Below are positions 25,758 to 33,954 of a DNA stretch of 64,000 nucleotides, piece after piece. The first letter of the stretch is position 1; each line of letters begins with the position of its first letter. The notes under the pieces are model-generated. The model had not been told where the DNA came from. It did no database searches and was given only the letters and a program-made list of their open reading frames with translations. Source of the DNA: Emticicia sp. BO119 (GTDB taxonomy: Bacteria > Bacteroidota > Bacteroidia > Cytophagales > Spirosomataceae); the NCBI RefSeq assembly GCF_013912375.1, contig NZ_JACETV010000002.1:992001-1056000 (forward strand), given 5' to 3'. The position numbers were made by a program, and so were the translations under genes.

Positions 25758-27311
25758 GTGCAAAATAATTATTATTTCCTACGGCAACTCACCAGGCAAA
25801 TAGAGACCAAAATTACCGGACTGAAACTCATGGAATGCTTCAGTCAGGAAAAAGATGAATTGGTTTTTGGTTTTGCTGCTGCCCGAGGGAAAAAGAAAAA
25901 CTATAAAGAATTCTTCCTTAAAGCCGTTGTCTTCCCCGATTTCTCCTGTTTATATTTTACCGACCAGTTTGAAAGAGCCAGAAAAAACAGTGTTGGTTTA
26001 TTTAATCAACTGATGGACTTGGAGGTTTTGAGTGTGCAGCAATTTCTGAACGAACGATGTTTTGCCATTAATTTCGAGCAGGGTTTTTCAGTAGTATTTA
26101 AACTATATGGTAATCGCTCGAATATTATTCTTTTTCAGAATGATGAAGTAATTGACCTTTTCCATAGTAAAATTGTAGCTGATAAAAATCTCCGTATAAG
26201 CACTTTAGATCGTCCCATTGACCAATCTTACGAAGCTTTTGTTGCGAATAATCAGGACTATCGTAAACTATTCCCGACTTTTGGAAAAGTAGTAAATGCT
26301 TATCTGGAAGAGGAACCCGTTACGTGGGAAAAATTACAGGAGGTACTTCATAAATTAGAAAATCCCAGATACTATATTATTCGCTGGGAACATCAATTGC
26401 ATTTATCACTCCTTCCGATAGGAGAAGTTTTACAAGAATTTAAGCATCCTATCGAAGCCATAAATGCTTTCTATGTTCTTTATAATAAAGTCAGTACGCT
26501 TGATAAGGAAAAGGCAGAGATTCTCAGGAAACTAACAAAGGAAAAGAAGCAAACAGACCTCTATCTGAAAGATGCCTACCAACGGTTAGAGAATGTAGAT
26601 TCTACTATTAAAAATGAAGAGATAGGGCATATTCTGATGGCAAATCTTCATCAGATACCTGAGCGAGCTGAAAAAGTAGAACTATTTGATTTTTATCGGG
26701 AGAAGGATATTACAATCAAACTGAAACCCGAACTTTCGCCTCAGAAAAATGCAGAGAATTTCTATCGCAAAGCCAAGAATGAAAAGATAGAAATTGAGAA
26801 AATTATGGAAAATATTGAAAGCCGTGAACAACTGCTACGCAATCTGAATCTGCATATAGAAAAAATAGAACAAGCCGAGCACCTGAAAGCCCTTCGCAAT
26901 TATCTGAAAACCAACAAGCTTGTTCGCAGTTCTTCTCAGTCCATCAGTTATAAAGATTTATTCAAAAGATTTGAAGTAGATGGGTTTGAAATTCTGGTTG
27001 GCCGGAATGCAAAAAACAATGACCTGCTTACCCAACAATATGCCTATAAAGAAGACTTATGGCTGCATGCCCGTGATGCTCAAGGCTCACACGTAGTAGT
27101 AAAATATAAGGCTGGGAAAAAAATACCAAATACTGTAAAGGAGTCGGCAGCTTCTCTGGCCGCCTATTATTCTAAACGAAGAAATGAAACCCTTGCCCCT
27201 GTAATATTGACCCAGAAGAAATTTGTCAGAAAAACAAAGGATTTAGCAGAAGGGCAGGTAATTGTGGAGAAGGAGGAAGTGGTGATGGTAGAACCCAAAA
27301 TGCCTAACTAA
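25758..27311 (+). CDS. rqcH: RqcH/NFACT family ribosome quality-control protein
   Basis: This is the bacterial homolog of Rqc2/NEMF. It recognises stalled 50S subunits carrying peptidyl-tRNA and recruits tRNA-Ala for C-terminal tailing of the nascent chain. Domain order is NFACT-N (about 1-230, starting MQNNYYFLRQLTRQIETKIT), a long coiled coil (about 240-390, rich in K and E), and NFACT-R (about 405-510) with KEDLWLHARDAQGSHVVVK. The length of 517 residues is typical for Bacteroidota. The start is GTG, immediately before the conserved N-terminus. It overlaps the next gene by one base (TAATG), so the quality-control factor and the pseudouridine synthase are translationally coupled. Confidence 0.92.
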   Translation: MQNNYYFLRQLTRQIETKITGLKLMECFSQEKDELVFGFAAARGKKKNYKEFFLKAVVFPDFSCLYFTDQFERARKNSVGLFNQLMDLEVLSVQQFLNERCFAINFEQGFSVVFKLYGNRSNIILFQNDEVIDLFHSKIVADKNLRISTLDRPIDQSYEAFVANNQDYRKLFPTFGKVVNAYLEEEPVTWEKLQEVLHKLENPRYYIIRWEHQLHLSLLPIGEVLQEFKHPIEAINAFYVLYNKVSTLDKEKAEILRKLTKEKKQTDLYLKDAYQRLENVDSTIKNEEIGHILMANLHQIPERAEKVELFDFYREKDITIKLKPELSPQKNAENFYRKAKNEKIEIEKIMENIESREQLLRNLNLHIEKIEQAEHLKALRNYLKTNKLVRSSSQSISYKDLFKRFEVDGFEILVGRNAKNNDLLTQQYAYKEDLWLHARDAQGSHVVVKYKAGKKIPNTVKESAASLAAYYSKRRNETLAPVILTQKKFVRKTKDLAEGQVIVEKEEVVMVEPKMPN

Positions 27312-27979
27312 TGACTTTCCGAAATCGCTTGCAATATCTATTAGTGTGGAAGCTACGGGTATCGAATCGGAGGGCTTTAGAAATTATATTGTCGGGTGAG
27401 GTTCTGGTAAATGGTTTGGTTGTCTATACTAATGTAGAACTAAGCCAGACTGATGAAGTGGTTTATCATGATGGAATATTAAAAGAGGGAAAGAAACTCA
27501 TCTACATTGCTTTCTATAAACCAAGAGGCATAGAAACTACCTTGAATACTGCTATTGCTGATAATCTGAAAGAAATTCTCCCATTTGAAGAAGAATTATT
27601 TCCAGTAGGAAGGTTAGACAAAGAATCAGAAGGTTTACTATTTCTGACTAATGATGGAACACTCTATGACAAAATGCTACGCAATGAAAATAAGACTGAA
27701 AAGGAATATATCGTAACACTTGATAAACCTATTGACGAAAATTTTCTGGAATCTATGGCCAATGGCATTAAAATTATGGGAAAAATGACTTTGCCTTGCC
27801 GGATAGAACAGATAGATGATTTCACTTTCAGAATCATTCTGATTCAAGGTTTAAACCGTCAAATCAGGCGGATGTGTTATAAATTGCATTATGAGGTGTT
27901 ACAACTGATACGAGTCAGAATGGGTACAATTGAGTTGGGGGATTTAGTAGCAGGAGAGTATAGAATTTTGCAAATATAG
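27311..27979 (+). CDS. RNA pseudouridine synthase, RsuA/RluB/E/F family
   Basis: An N-terminal S4 RNA-binding domain (about 1-60, VSNRRALEIILSGEVLVNG) precedes the catalytic domain. The catalytic Asp lies in the family motif PVGRLDKESEGLLFLTNDG (about 98-116). The C-terminal LIQGLNRQIRRMCYKLHYEV is the second diagnostic block. The enzyme isomerises a uridine in 16S or 23S rRNA; RluF-like specificity is possible but cannot be settled by reading. It shares one base with the preceding rqcH stop and ends about 60 bp before a bidirectional terminator shared with recA. Confidence 0.9.
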   Translation: MTFRNRLQYLLVWKLRVSNRRALEIILSGEVLVNGLVVYTNVELSQTDEVVYHDGILKEGKKLIYIAFYKPRGIETTLNTAIADNLKEILPFEEELFPVGRLDKESEGLLFLTNDGTLYDKMLRNENKTEKEYIVTLDKPIDENFLESMANGIKIMGKMTLPCRIEQIDDFTFRIILIQGLNRQIRRMCYKLHYEVLQLIRVRMGTIELGDLVAGEYRILQI

Positions 27980-28043
27980 TGACTCATCATCTGTTCGTTC
28001 TTGTGGGCGAGGCTGTCAATTAGGGGTAGAATATACAAAAAAA

Positions 28044-28062
28044 GACCACCCAATGGGTGGCC
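28044..28062. terminator. Bidirectional terminator between pseudouridine synthase gene and recA
   Basis: The 8-bp GC-rich stem GACCACCC / GGGTGGCC (one G-U) with a 3-base loop is flanked by AAAAAAA on the left and TTTTT on the right, so it works in both directions. Confidence 0.9.
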
Positions 28063-28098
28063 TTTTTGAATCCAAACTTATATCCTAATGTATCTATT

Positions 28099-29166
28099 TT
28101 ACTCGTCTTTGTCTACAACGCCGTCCTGATCACCTGGTTTGGTGTCCATTAGTGCATCTGCATTGGTTGCCACTACACCCTTGATCTTATCTTCTAATTC
28201 AGAGAGCAATTCTGGATTATCTTTCAACATATCTCTTACCCCATCACGTCCTTGTCCTAATTTGCTTCCATTATAAGAGAACCAGGAGCCTGATTTTTTT
28301 ACAATTTCAAGATCAACTGCCAGGTCAAGTACTTCACCTGCTTTTGATACCCCTTGCCCGTAGAGAATATCAAATTCTACTACTTTAAACGGAGGAGCTA
28401 CTTTATTTTTCACCACCTTCACACGAGTACGGTTACCCAATACCTCATCGCCATCTTTAATAGCCCCAATACGGCGGATATCAATTCTGACCGAAGCGTA
28501 GAATTTTAGAGCATTACCACCTGTTGTAGTTTCAGGATTGCCAAACATCACACCAATTTTATCACGTAACTGGTTGATGAAAATACAGCAACAACCTGTT
28601 TTGTTAATTGTACCTGTTAATTTACGCATGGCTTGAGACATCATACGGGCCTGAAGACCCATTTTACTGTCCCCCATATCACCTTCCAATTCGGCTTTAG
28701 GTACAAGGGCAGCCACTGAGTCAATCACGCATATATCTACTGCGCCTGAGCTGATCAGATGTTCGGCAATTTCAAGAGCCTGCTCCCCATAATCAGGCTG
28801 AGAAATAAGTAGGTTTTTGGTTTCGATACCTAATTTCTGGGCATATACACGGTCAAAGGCATGCTCAGCATCAATGAACGCGGCTATCCCACCACCTTTT
28901 TGTGCTTCTGCAATGGCTTGCATAGCCAGGGTAGTTTTACCAGAAGATTCAGGTCCATATATTTCAATGATACGTCCTTTCGGAAAACCACCTACGCCTA
29001 ACGCGAGGTCAAGCCCAAGTGAACCAGTAGAAATAGAAGGAATTTCTAAAACTTTTGTATCGCTCAATCTCATTACTGTACCTTTACCAAAAGTTTTATC
29101 TAATTTCTCCATAGTAGTCTGGAGAATCTTCAATTTGTCGCTGGTATTGTCTTTTTCTGCTGCCAT
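28099..29166 (-). CDS. recA: Recombinase RecA
   Basis: This full-length RecA (355 residues) forms ATP-dependent filaments on single-stranded DNA for strand exchange and SOS activation. The Walker A motif GPESSGKTT, Walker [13 protein letters not shown], loop L1 region [20 protein letters not shown] and loop L2 [20 protein letters not shown] are intact. The C-terminus is acidic ([13 protein letters not shown]), as expected for autoregulation. The start [20 protein letters not shown] matches the family. No SOS box of the classical type is obvious in the 50 bp upstream. Confidence 0.99.
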   Translation of the reverse strand: MAAEKDNTSDKLKILQTTMEKLDKTFGKGTVMRLSDTKVLEIPSISTGSLGLDLALGVGGFPKGRIIEIYGPESSGKTTLAMQAIAEAQKGGGIAAFIDAEHAFDRVYAQKLGIETKNLLISQPDYGEQALEIAEHLISSGAVDICVIDSVAALVPKAELEGDMGDSKMGLQARMMSQAMRKLTGTINKTGCCCIFINQLRDKIGVMFGNPETTTGGNALKFYASVRIDIRRIGAIKDGDEVLGNRTRVKVVKNKVAPPFKVVEFDILYGQGVSKAGEVLDLAVDLEIVKKSGSWFSYNGSKLGQGRDGVRDMLKDNPELLSELEDKIKGVVATNADALMDTKPGDQDGVVDKDE

Positions 29167-29215
29167 TTTTTATATTTATTGGATTGTTTTGTTTACTGTG
29201 TATTAGATTAAATAA

Positions 29216-29446
29216 TTATTTAATTGGTGTATTAAGTGAAGTCGAAATAAAATTTTCTTTAATTAATCGCTGAAAATTTACTAATAGATTCGATACAACT
29301 AATACATTTTCTATTTTTTTCTCTGTTTCCTGCTGACTTGCCATTTTCAATAAGTCGAAGCAATCTAAACGTTTTTTCTTGGTTTCAGTTGTGTTCAGAG
29401 TATCTTTAACACTTTTCCCCTTGTATTTTGTTTTAATTACAGCCAT
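29216..29446 (-). pseudogene. Truncated DUF1801-like remnant
   Basis: The first ~35 residues (MAVIKTKYKGKSVKDTLNTT, then KKKRLDCFDLLKMAS) follow the N-terminal pattern of DUF1801 proteins: KTK, SV, LN, K-R-x-D-C-F-x-L-L-K. After that the similarity stops. The expected tryptophan-rich GEKPKMWG segment and the rest of a ~130-residue domain are absent in all frames I read, and the frame ends after 76 residues with an unrelated tail. It sits 11 bp downstream of the SRPBCC gene on the same strand. I read this as a decayed gene, though a short functional protein cannot be ruled out. Confidence 0.55.
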
Positions 29447-29456
29447 TTTTTTAGAA

Positions 29457-29996
29457 TTATTTTTCGAGTAGTCCTTTCAAATTAGTTAGTCCTGTTGAAA
29501 AATCCTTTCCGATTGCTTCGTTCATATCCATAAAAGCTAACATCAGGTTGGTCGGATAATTCATTTTTCCTACGAAACCCCATTTTACTTTAGTATGGGT
29601 TGAGTCCACGCTTTCCGTTGTCATATAGGCATCGCTTGTTGATTCAAAAGGTTCAATAAAATGTAACTTGTAATCAACTCTTTCGCCCTCAACAAGATTC
29701 TTTATCTCCTGCTCACCTTTTCCTACGTTACTATCCTCACTATCCCAGGCTGATACAAAACCTACTGTGCCGTCTGTGCCCTTAAATTCTTTTTTCATGT
29801 TAGGGTCCATTTTTGCCCATACACTGAAATTATTCTGGTTCCTGAGCATTTTAATGTAATCAAATACAACTGCTTTTGGTTGATTAATTACCACTTCTTT
29901 TTCAACTGCATAATCTTTCTTAATAAATAGTGCTGCTATTAAGCAAAGAGCTACAATACCGATAATTACAAATAGGATAGTTTTTAGAATTTTCAT
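29457..29996 (-). CDS. Membrane-anchored SRPBCC (START/Bet v1-like) protein
   Basis: A single N-terminal transmembrane helix (ILKTILFVIIGIVALCLIAA) anchors an SRPBCC ligand-binding domain of about 150 residues. The family pattern is visible: KEVVINQPKAVVFDYIKMLR at the first strand and helix, then FKGTDGTVGFVSAWDS, and a C-terminal long helix (GKDFSTGLTNLKGLLEK). Such proteins bind hydrophobic ligands in a deep cavity; this polyketide-cyclase-like subgroup is common in Bacteroidota and unassigned. It is upstream of the DUF1801 remnant and probably once formed an operon with it. Confidence 0.85.
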   Translation of the reverse strand: MKILKTILFVIIGIVALCLIAALFIKKDYAVEKEVVINQPKAVVFDYIKMLRNQNNFSVWAKMDPNMKKEFKGTDGTVGFVSAWDSEDSNVGKGEQEIKNLVEGERVDYKLHFIEPFESTSDAYMTTESVDSTHTKVKWGFVGKMNYPTNLMLAFMDMNEAIGKDFSTGLTNLKGLLEK

Positions 29997-30000
29997 TTTT

Positions 30001-30345
30001 TTTTAAAATTTAAGGTTAATATTTATTTAATTGATAATAGCTGCTTTAATAATCCGCCCTTCATCAAATACCTCAACCTGTTTATTCTAACACTTTTCCT
30101 TCCCTTATAATAATTTTACAATGAGCCAAAGCATCTATAATTCGTTTTTTTTCTTTACTTTCCTGCTCAAAAGAAAAAAGCTTGTTTTGAGTAATGGGAA
30201 GTGTTTAGGGTTTTATAAAAAAAATACAATTGATGTTTTGGTTTTTTTGTGCTTTGGCTTCGCTCTGACACTAACAGTTTTTTCTAAGTGTTTTATTAGT
30301 GCTCAACCTTTAAGACAATACAAAGATATATAAAATTAGAATATT
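30001..30345. other. Intergenic region, 345 bp
   Basis: AT-rich spacer between divergent genes. A 70-codon frame (30121-30333) exists but has poor coding character. No TAnnTTTG with proper spacing, tRNA or hairpin is evident. Confidence 0.5.
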
Positions 30346-31500
30346 ATGCGCAAAAAATATGATGAACGGATTTTTTTAATGATGAATGGATTTTATAATT
30401 GGAAATTTTTTTGTATGGCAATTTTAATGGGAATTTTCTCAAAAACACACGCGCAAACCAATACAGGTGCTCTGGAAAATACCTATTTTTATAATAAATC
30501 AAAACTTGGAAAAATTCAATTTAAGTTTTCGTCTTTAGGATATATCAGAAATAACGAATATTTTAATAATATTGCCGATGGATATACCCTTATCGGGTAT
30601 TATCTGAACCCTAAGGTGAATTATCAACCCCATGAAAAAGTGTCTGTCGAATTAGGCGCTTTTGCCCGAAAAGAGTTCGGTACTAATGGTTTTAAAGAGA
30701 TTCAACCTACTTTTACTATCCAGATAAAGCAGAAAGACTGGCGATTCTTATTCGGGAATATAGAAGGGAATATCAACCATAGAATGATTGAACCAATGAT
30801 GAGTTTTGAGCGATTAGTGAGTGCTCCTTTAGAACATGGTGCACAGATAAAATATCAAAAAACTACAACCCTCAAAAATAGCAGTATCACTGACGAGACC
30901 TTCTTTGATATCTGGCTTGACTGGCAAAGAAGCACCAGCCCCGGGCAGACACATCAGGAGAATATATGGAATGGACTCTCATTTTATAGCCCTGCCTTAA
31001 TGGTAAAAGGTTTTAAAGTAAAGGGATTAGTACAGGCAAGTGTGTACCATGCGGGTGGACAAAACGTTCAGTCTGTGTTGCCTGTAGTAACACGGGTAAA
31101 TACTGCTTTAGGGATACGGGTACAAAAAGATTTCCTGACTAATCAGAGCCTTGTAGCAGATAATTACTATGTTGGTTATTATGAATCCCCATATAAAGGA
31201 ACAGCCTATTACTTAAATGGCTATTGGCAACACCCTAAGTTTCAGATAGGTGTAAGTTATTGGTTCGGGCATTTCTTTTATGCACCTATGGGTAATGATT
31301 TATTTCAATCGTATTCACGTAAATTCAATAGCAATGGTTACTACGAACCTTACAGAAGTCTTTTAATTTTAAGATTAGTAAAAGACTGGAAAGTAATAGA
31401 AGGGCTAAATCTTTCATTAAGGGTAGAACCTCATTATGATGTACAAAACGGTAAATTTGAACACTCAGAAGGGCTTTATTTGAAATATCAGTTGCATTGA
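30346..31500 (+). CDS. Predicted outer-membrane beta-barrel protein
   Basis: I do not recognise a named family. The 384-residue protein has a signal sequence (FFCMAILMGIFSKTHAQ) and then a run of alternating aromatic/hydrophobic strands with turn residues (for example YTLIGYYLNPKVNYQ, WRFLFGNIEGNI, FQIGVSYWFGHFFY). It ends in a strand VEPHYDVQNGKF-EHSEGLYLKYQLH without a strict terminal Phe. This is the pattern of a medium-sized outer-membrane barrel. Which Met is used is uncertain: the first (30346) gives a long n-region, and a later one at about residue 12-13 gives a more usual signal. The gene stands alone, ahead of the AraC regulator. Confidence 0.65.
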   Translation: MRKKYDERIFLMMNGFYNWKFFCMAILMGIFSKTHAQTNTGALENTYFYNKSKLGKIQFKFSSLGYIRNNEYFNNIADGYTLIGYYLNPKVNYQPHEKVSVELGAFARKEFGTNGFKEIQPTFTIQIKQKDWRFLFGNIEGNINHRMIEPMMSFERLVSAPLEHGAQIKYQKTTTLKNSSITDETFFDIWLDWQRSTSPGQTHQENIWNGLSFYSPALMVKGFKVKGLVQASVYHAGGQNVQSVLPVVTRVNTALGIRVQKDFLTNQSLVADNYYVGYYESPYKGTAYYLNGYWQHPKFQIGVSYWFGHFFYAPMGNDLFQSYSRKFNSNGYYEPYRSLLILRLVKDWKVIEGLNLSLRVEPHYDVQNGKFEHSEGLYLKYQLH

Positions 31501-31682
31501 AATATTATTGTTGGCGTTTAATAAAGGCCGGAATATCTATAAAAGTAGAGACAAGGCAATGCGCCGCTTCTACCAATTGTCATAAGAACAAGTACTCCTT
31601 CGATTGAAAAACCTTTACAAAATAATTAAAACGGAGACAAAATATCAACCTGCAAATTTTCGACATAATCGTTATATTAGGC

Positions 31683-32777
31683 ATGGCACAAGGGTTTATT
31701 TGTGCTATGTTACTATTGTTACACAAACCTGCCAGAACTAATAAAATCCTGTTAGCCTTTATTCTGCTAACCTTTATAGTTTTAAGTTTTAAGATATTGA
31801 TTCACACATTAGAGCTCTGGCAGAAACCCCAGTGGCGTTATCTTCCTTTAGCTTTCGATTTATTGATTCAACCGCTTTTCTATTTGTACACTCTATCTCT
31901 TACCCAAAAGAACTATCAGTTAAAAGGAAATACCTCTCTTCATTTTTTGCCAATGGTTGTATTTATGTGCCATGCTATCTGGGTATATATAGTAGCCCTG
32001 CAAACAAATGATATTACTATAAAAGACCAATTAGCCGAAGGGCTATATTATAATCTCATTAAAGAATTTGAAGATGTTTTATCGGTAGTCTCAGGTATTG
32101 TTTATTGGGTGTTAAGTTTCAGGCAAATACAGGCGTACAAGCAATGGCTGAACACAAATATATCTAATGCTTCTTATCCCGCCTACAACTGGTTGCGCAA
32201 TGTATTGATCGCTATGGGAATTTTAGTGGCTATTCTGATGATTAATATTCCCCTGGAAATCTTTTACAATTTGGGTTCAAAGCATTTTATCCAGTGGCAG
32301 TTTTTCTATTTTTATCTGGCTGTCCTGGTTTATTATTTAGGATTTGTGGGTTATCAGCAAAAAGATTTTGAAGTGGCTTTTCAGGCTGAAAAACGTTCAA
32401 CGGTTTCTTTGAGCACAAAACAAATTTTGACTGTTAAAGAGCAATTATTTAAGGCAATCAATCAGGAGAAAGTATATCTGGATGCTGAACTGAATCTAAG
32501 TGCTTTAGCAAAGCAAATTGGGGTCAGTGAGGGAGTGCTTTCGGCAGTAATTAACGAAGAGTTCCAGCAGAATTTCAGAAACTTTATTAATGAAAAAAGG
32601 GTAGAGGAGGTAAAACACCGCCTGCTTACTCAAGATTACAAGCATCTTTCTATCCTGGGAATAGCCTTAGAGTCTGGTTTTAATTCTGAAGCAAGCTTTT
32701 ATCGGGTTTTTAAAACTATTACAGGACAATCTCCTAAAGATTTTCTTCACAAAAATAACTCTCAAAAGCCTTTTTGA
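31683..32777 (+). CDS. Membrane-bound AraC family transcriptional regulator
   Basis: About seven hydrophobic helices fill residues 1-235, followed by a C-terminal AraC/XylS double helix-turn-helix (about 255-358). The first HTH includes LNLSALAKQIGVSEGVLSAV and the second LSILGIALESGFNSEASFYR, with the conserved FKTITGQSPKDF. These membrane-sensor AraC proteins are frequent in Bacteroidota. The ATG at 31683 falls inside the first helix. The frame is open back to 31626 with no ATG, GTG or TTG, so the true start may be a CTG at 31650, giving a QIFDIIVILGMAQG opening. It is 54 bp ahead of the serine hydrolase gene and probably regulates it. Confidence 0.85.
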   Translation: MAQGFICAMLLLLHKPARTNKILLAFILLTFIVLSFKILIHTLELWQKPQWRYLPLAFDLLIQPLFYLYTLSLTQKNYQLKGNTSLHFLPMVVFMCHAIWVYIVALQTNDITIKDQLAEGLYYNLIKEFEDVLSVVSGIVYWVLSFRQIQAYKQWLNTNISNASYPAYNWLRNVLIAMGILVAILMINIPLEIFYNLGSKHFIQWQFFYFYLAVLVYYLGFVGYQQKDFEVAFQAEKRSTVSLSTKQILTVKEQLFKAINQEKVYLDAELNLSALAKQIGVSEGVLSAVINEEFQQNFRNFINEKRVEEVKHRLLTQDYKHLSILGIALESGFNSEASFYRVFKTITGQSPKDFLHKNNSQKPF

Positions 32778-32831
32778 GAGGATTCATCGCATACAGGCAG
32801 CTTTTCTTTGCTGAAAAAACAAAAGATAATC

Positions 32832-33896
32832 ATGAAAAAGCAAACAAAAGTTATGATCCTTATCGCCTTATTGGCAAGTGCTGCGGCTATTGTATCATGC
32901 TCGCCTAAATTCTGGAATAGCGCCAATAAAACCTATCAGCCACTGCCGGCTATTACCCATCCTGAAAATCCTGAAAAAATCTATCAAGCCTATCAGTTTC
33001 TGAAAGACAAAACAGAGTATGATGCTTTTATTGCTGTAAAAAATGATAGTTTGCTGGCTTCGTGGGGTGATATTCATTTGCCTATCATGACCCATTCGGC
33101 GCGTAAGAGTATCATGAGTGTCTTATACGGAATAGCTATCGATAAAGGGTTAATTCAACTGAATCAAACGTTGGCAGAATTAAAGATTGATGATATTAAA
33201 GCTCCTTTGACAGCTATTGAAAAGACTTGTACAGTAAGAGATTTATTGATGTCCCGTTCCGGCATTTATATTGAAGCAGCAGGAGAAACCAAAGAAATGA
33301 AAGCCGCTCGCCCGCAGCGAGGTATGCACAAGCCGGGAGAGTTTTTTTACTATAACAACTGGGGTTTTAATGTCTTAGGAACCATTTTTGAGCAGCAAAC
33401 TCACTTAAGCATTGGTGAAGCAATTGAAGAATGGCTGGCTAAGCCTTTGGGTATGAAGAAATTCAAGGCAGATTATGTGATTTATAGGCAACCGGATTAT
33501 TCAGAACATAAACAATATATCATTTTTATGACAGCGGAAGATCTGGCTCGTATCGGTATATTAATGTTAAATGATGGCAAATGGAAAGGTAAAACCATTG
33601 TTTCGGCTAAATGGGTAGCAGATAGTACTTATCCATACTCAGAAGATAGGAATAATGAACCTTTTGACCACTATGCTTACTTATGGCTCAATGATACAGA
33701 CGAAGGAACTTTCTGGGCATCAGGCTGGGGTGGACAATTTATGATTGTTGATCGCAAAAACAGATTGGTAGTAGTTTCAAGAAACGATACAGGGCGAGCA
33801 CTCCTGCAACAAGGATTATTTATGTGGAGAGGAAAGCAAGCTTCAAGGCAACACCACCAGGATTTACATCATCTGATGATTGAGGCGTGTTTGTAA
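32832..33896 (+). CDS. Beta-lactamase-class-C-like serine hydrolase, lipoprotein
   Basis: The protein (354 residues from the chosen ATG) begins with a lipoprotein signal (MKKQTKVMILIALLASAAAI, then VSC). It has the penicillin-binding fold: the S-x-x-K motif is SARK in MTHSARKSIMSVLYG, the Y-x-N motif is YYNN in FFYYNNWGFNVLGT, and the third motif appears as SGWGGQF in place of HxG/KTG. Members of this family include esterases, D-amino-acid peptidases and AmpC relatives; true lactamase activity is not implied. A TTG start 24 bp upstream is open but would break the signal peptide. It follows the AraC gene in a likely operon. Confidence 0.88.
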   Translation: MKKQTKVMILIALLASAAAIVSCSPKFWNSANKTYQPLPAITHPENPEKIYQAYQFLKDKTEYDAFIAVKNDSLLASWGDIHLPIMTHSARKSIMSVLYGIAIDKGLIQLNQTLAELKIDDIKAPLTAIEKTCTVRDLLMSRSGIYIEAAGETKEMKAARPQRGMHKPGEFFYYNNWGFNVLGTIFEQQTHLSIGEAIEEWLAKPLGMKKFKADYVIYRQPDYSEHKQYIIFMTAEDLARIGILMLNDGKWKGKTIVSAKWVADSTYPYSEDRNNEPFDHYAYLWLNDTDEGTFWASGWGGQFMIVDRKNRLVVVSRNDTGRALLQQGLFMWRGKQASRQHHQDLHHLMIEACL

Positions 33897-33899
33897 AAA

Positions 33900-33936
33900 G
33901 AAAATGTTCATCAGAATTGTTCTGATGAACATTTTC
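33900..33936. terminator. Strong bidirectional terminator
   Basis: A 15-bp perfect stem (GAAAATGTTCATCAG / CTGATGAACATTTTC) with a 7-base loop separates the convergent serine hydrolase and PafA-like genes. Confidence 0.88.
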
Positions 33937-33954
33937 AATTAAGTACTTAATTCC

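Noticed and set aside
30121-30333. A 70-codon frame upstream of the outer-membrane protein gene
   Set aside because: Very AT-rich, with runs of Phe and Lys, no recognisable motif and no convincing promoter or start context. I treat it as intergenic.
32832-33896. True AmpC beta-lactamase
   Set aside because: The third active-site motif is not KTG and the protein is a lipoprotein; only the broad serine hydrolase family can be supported.
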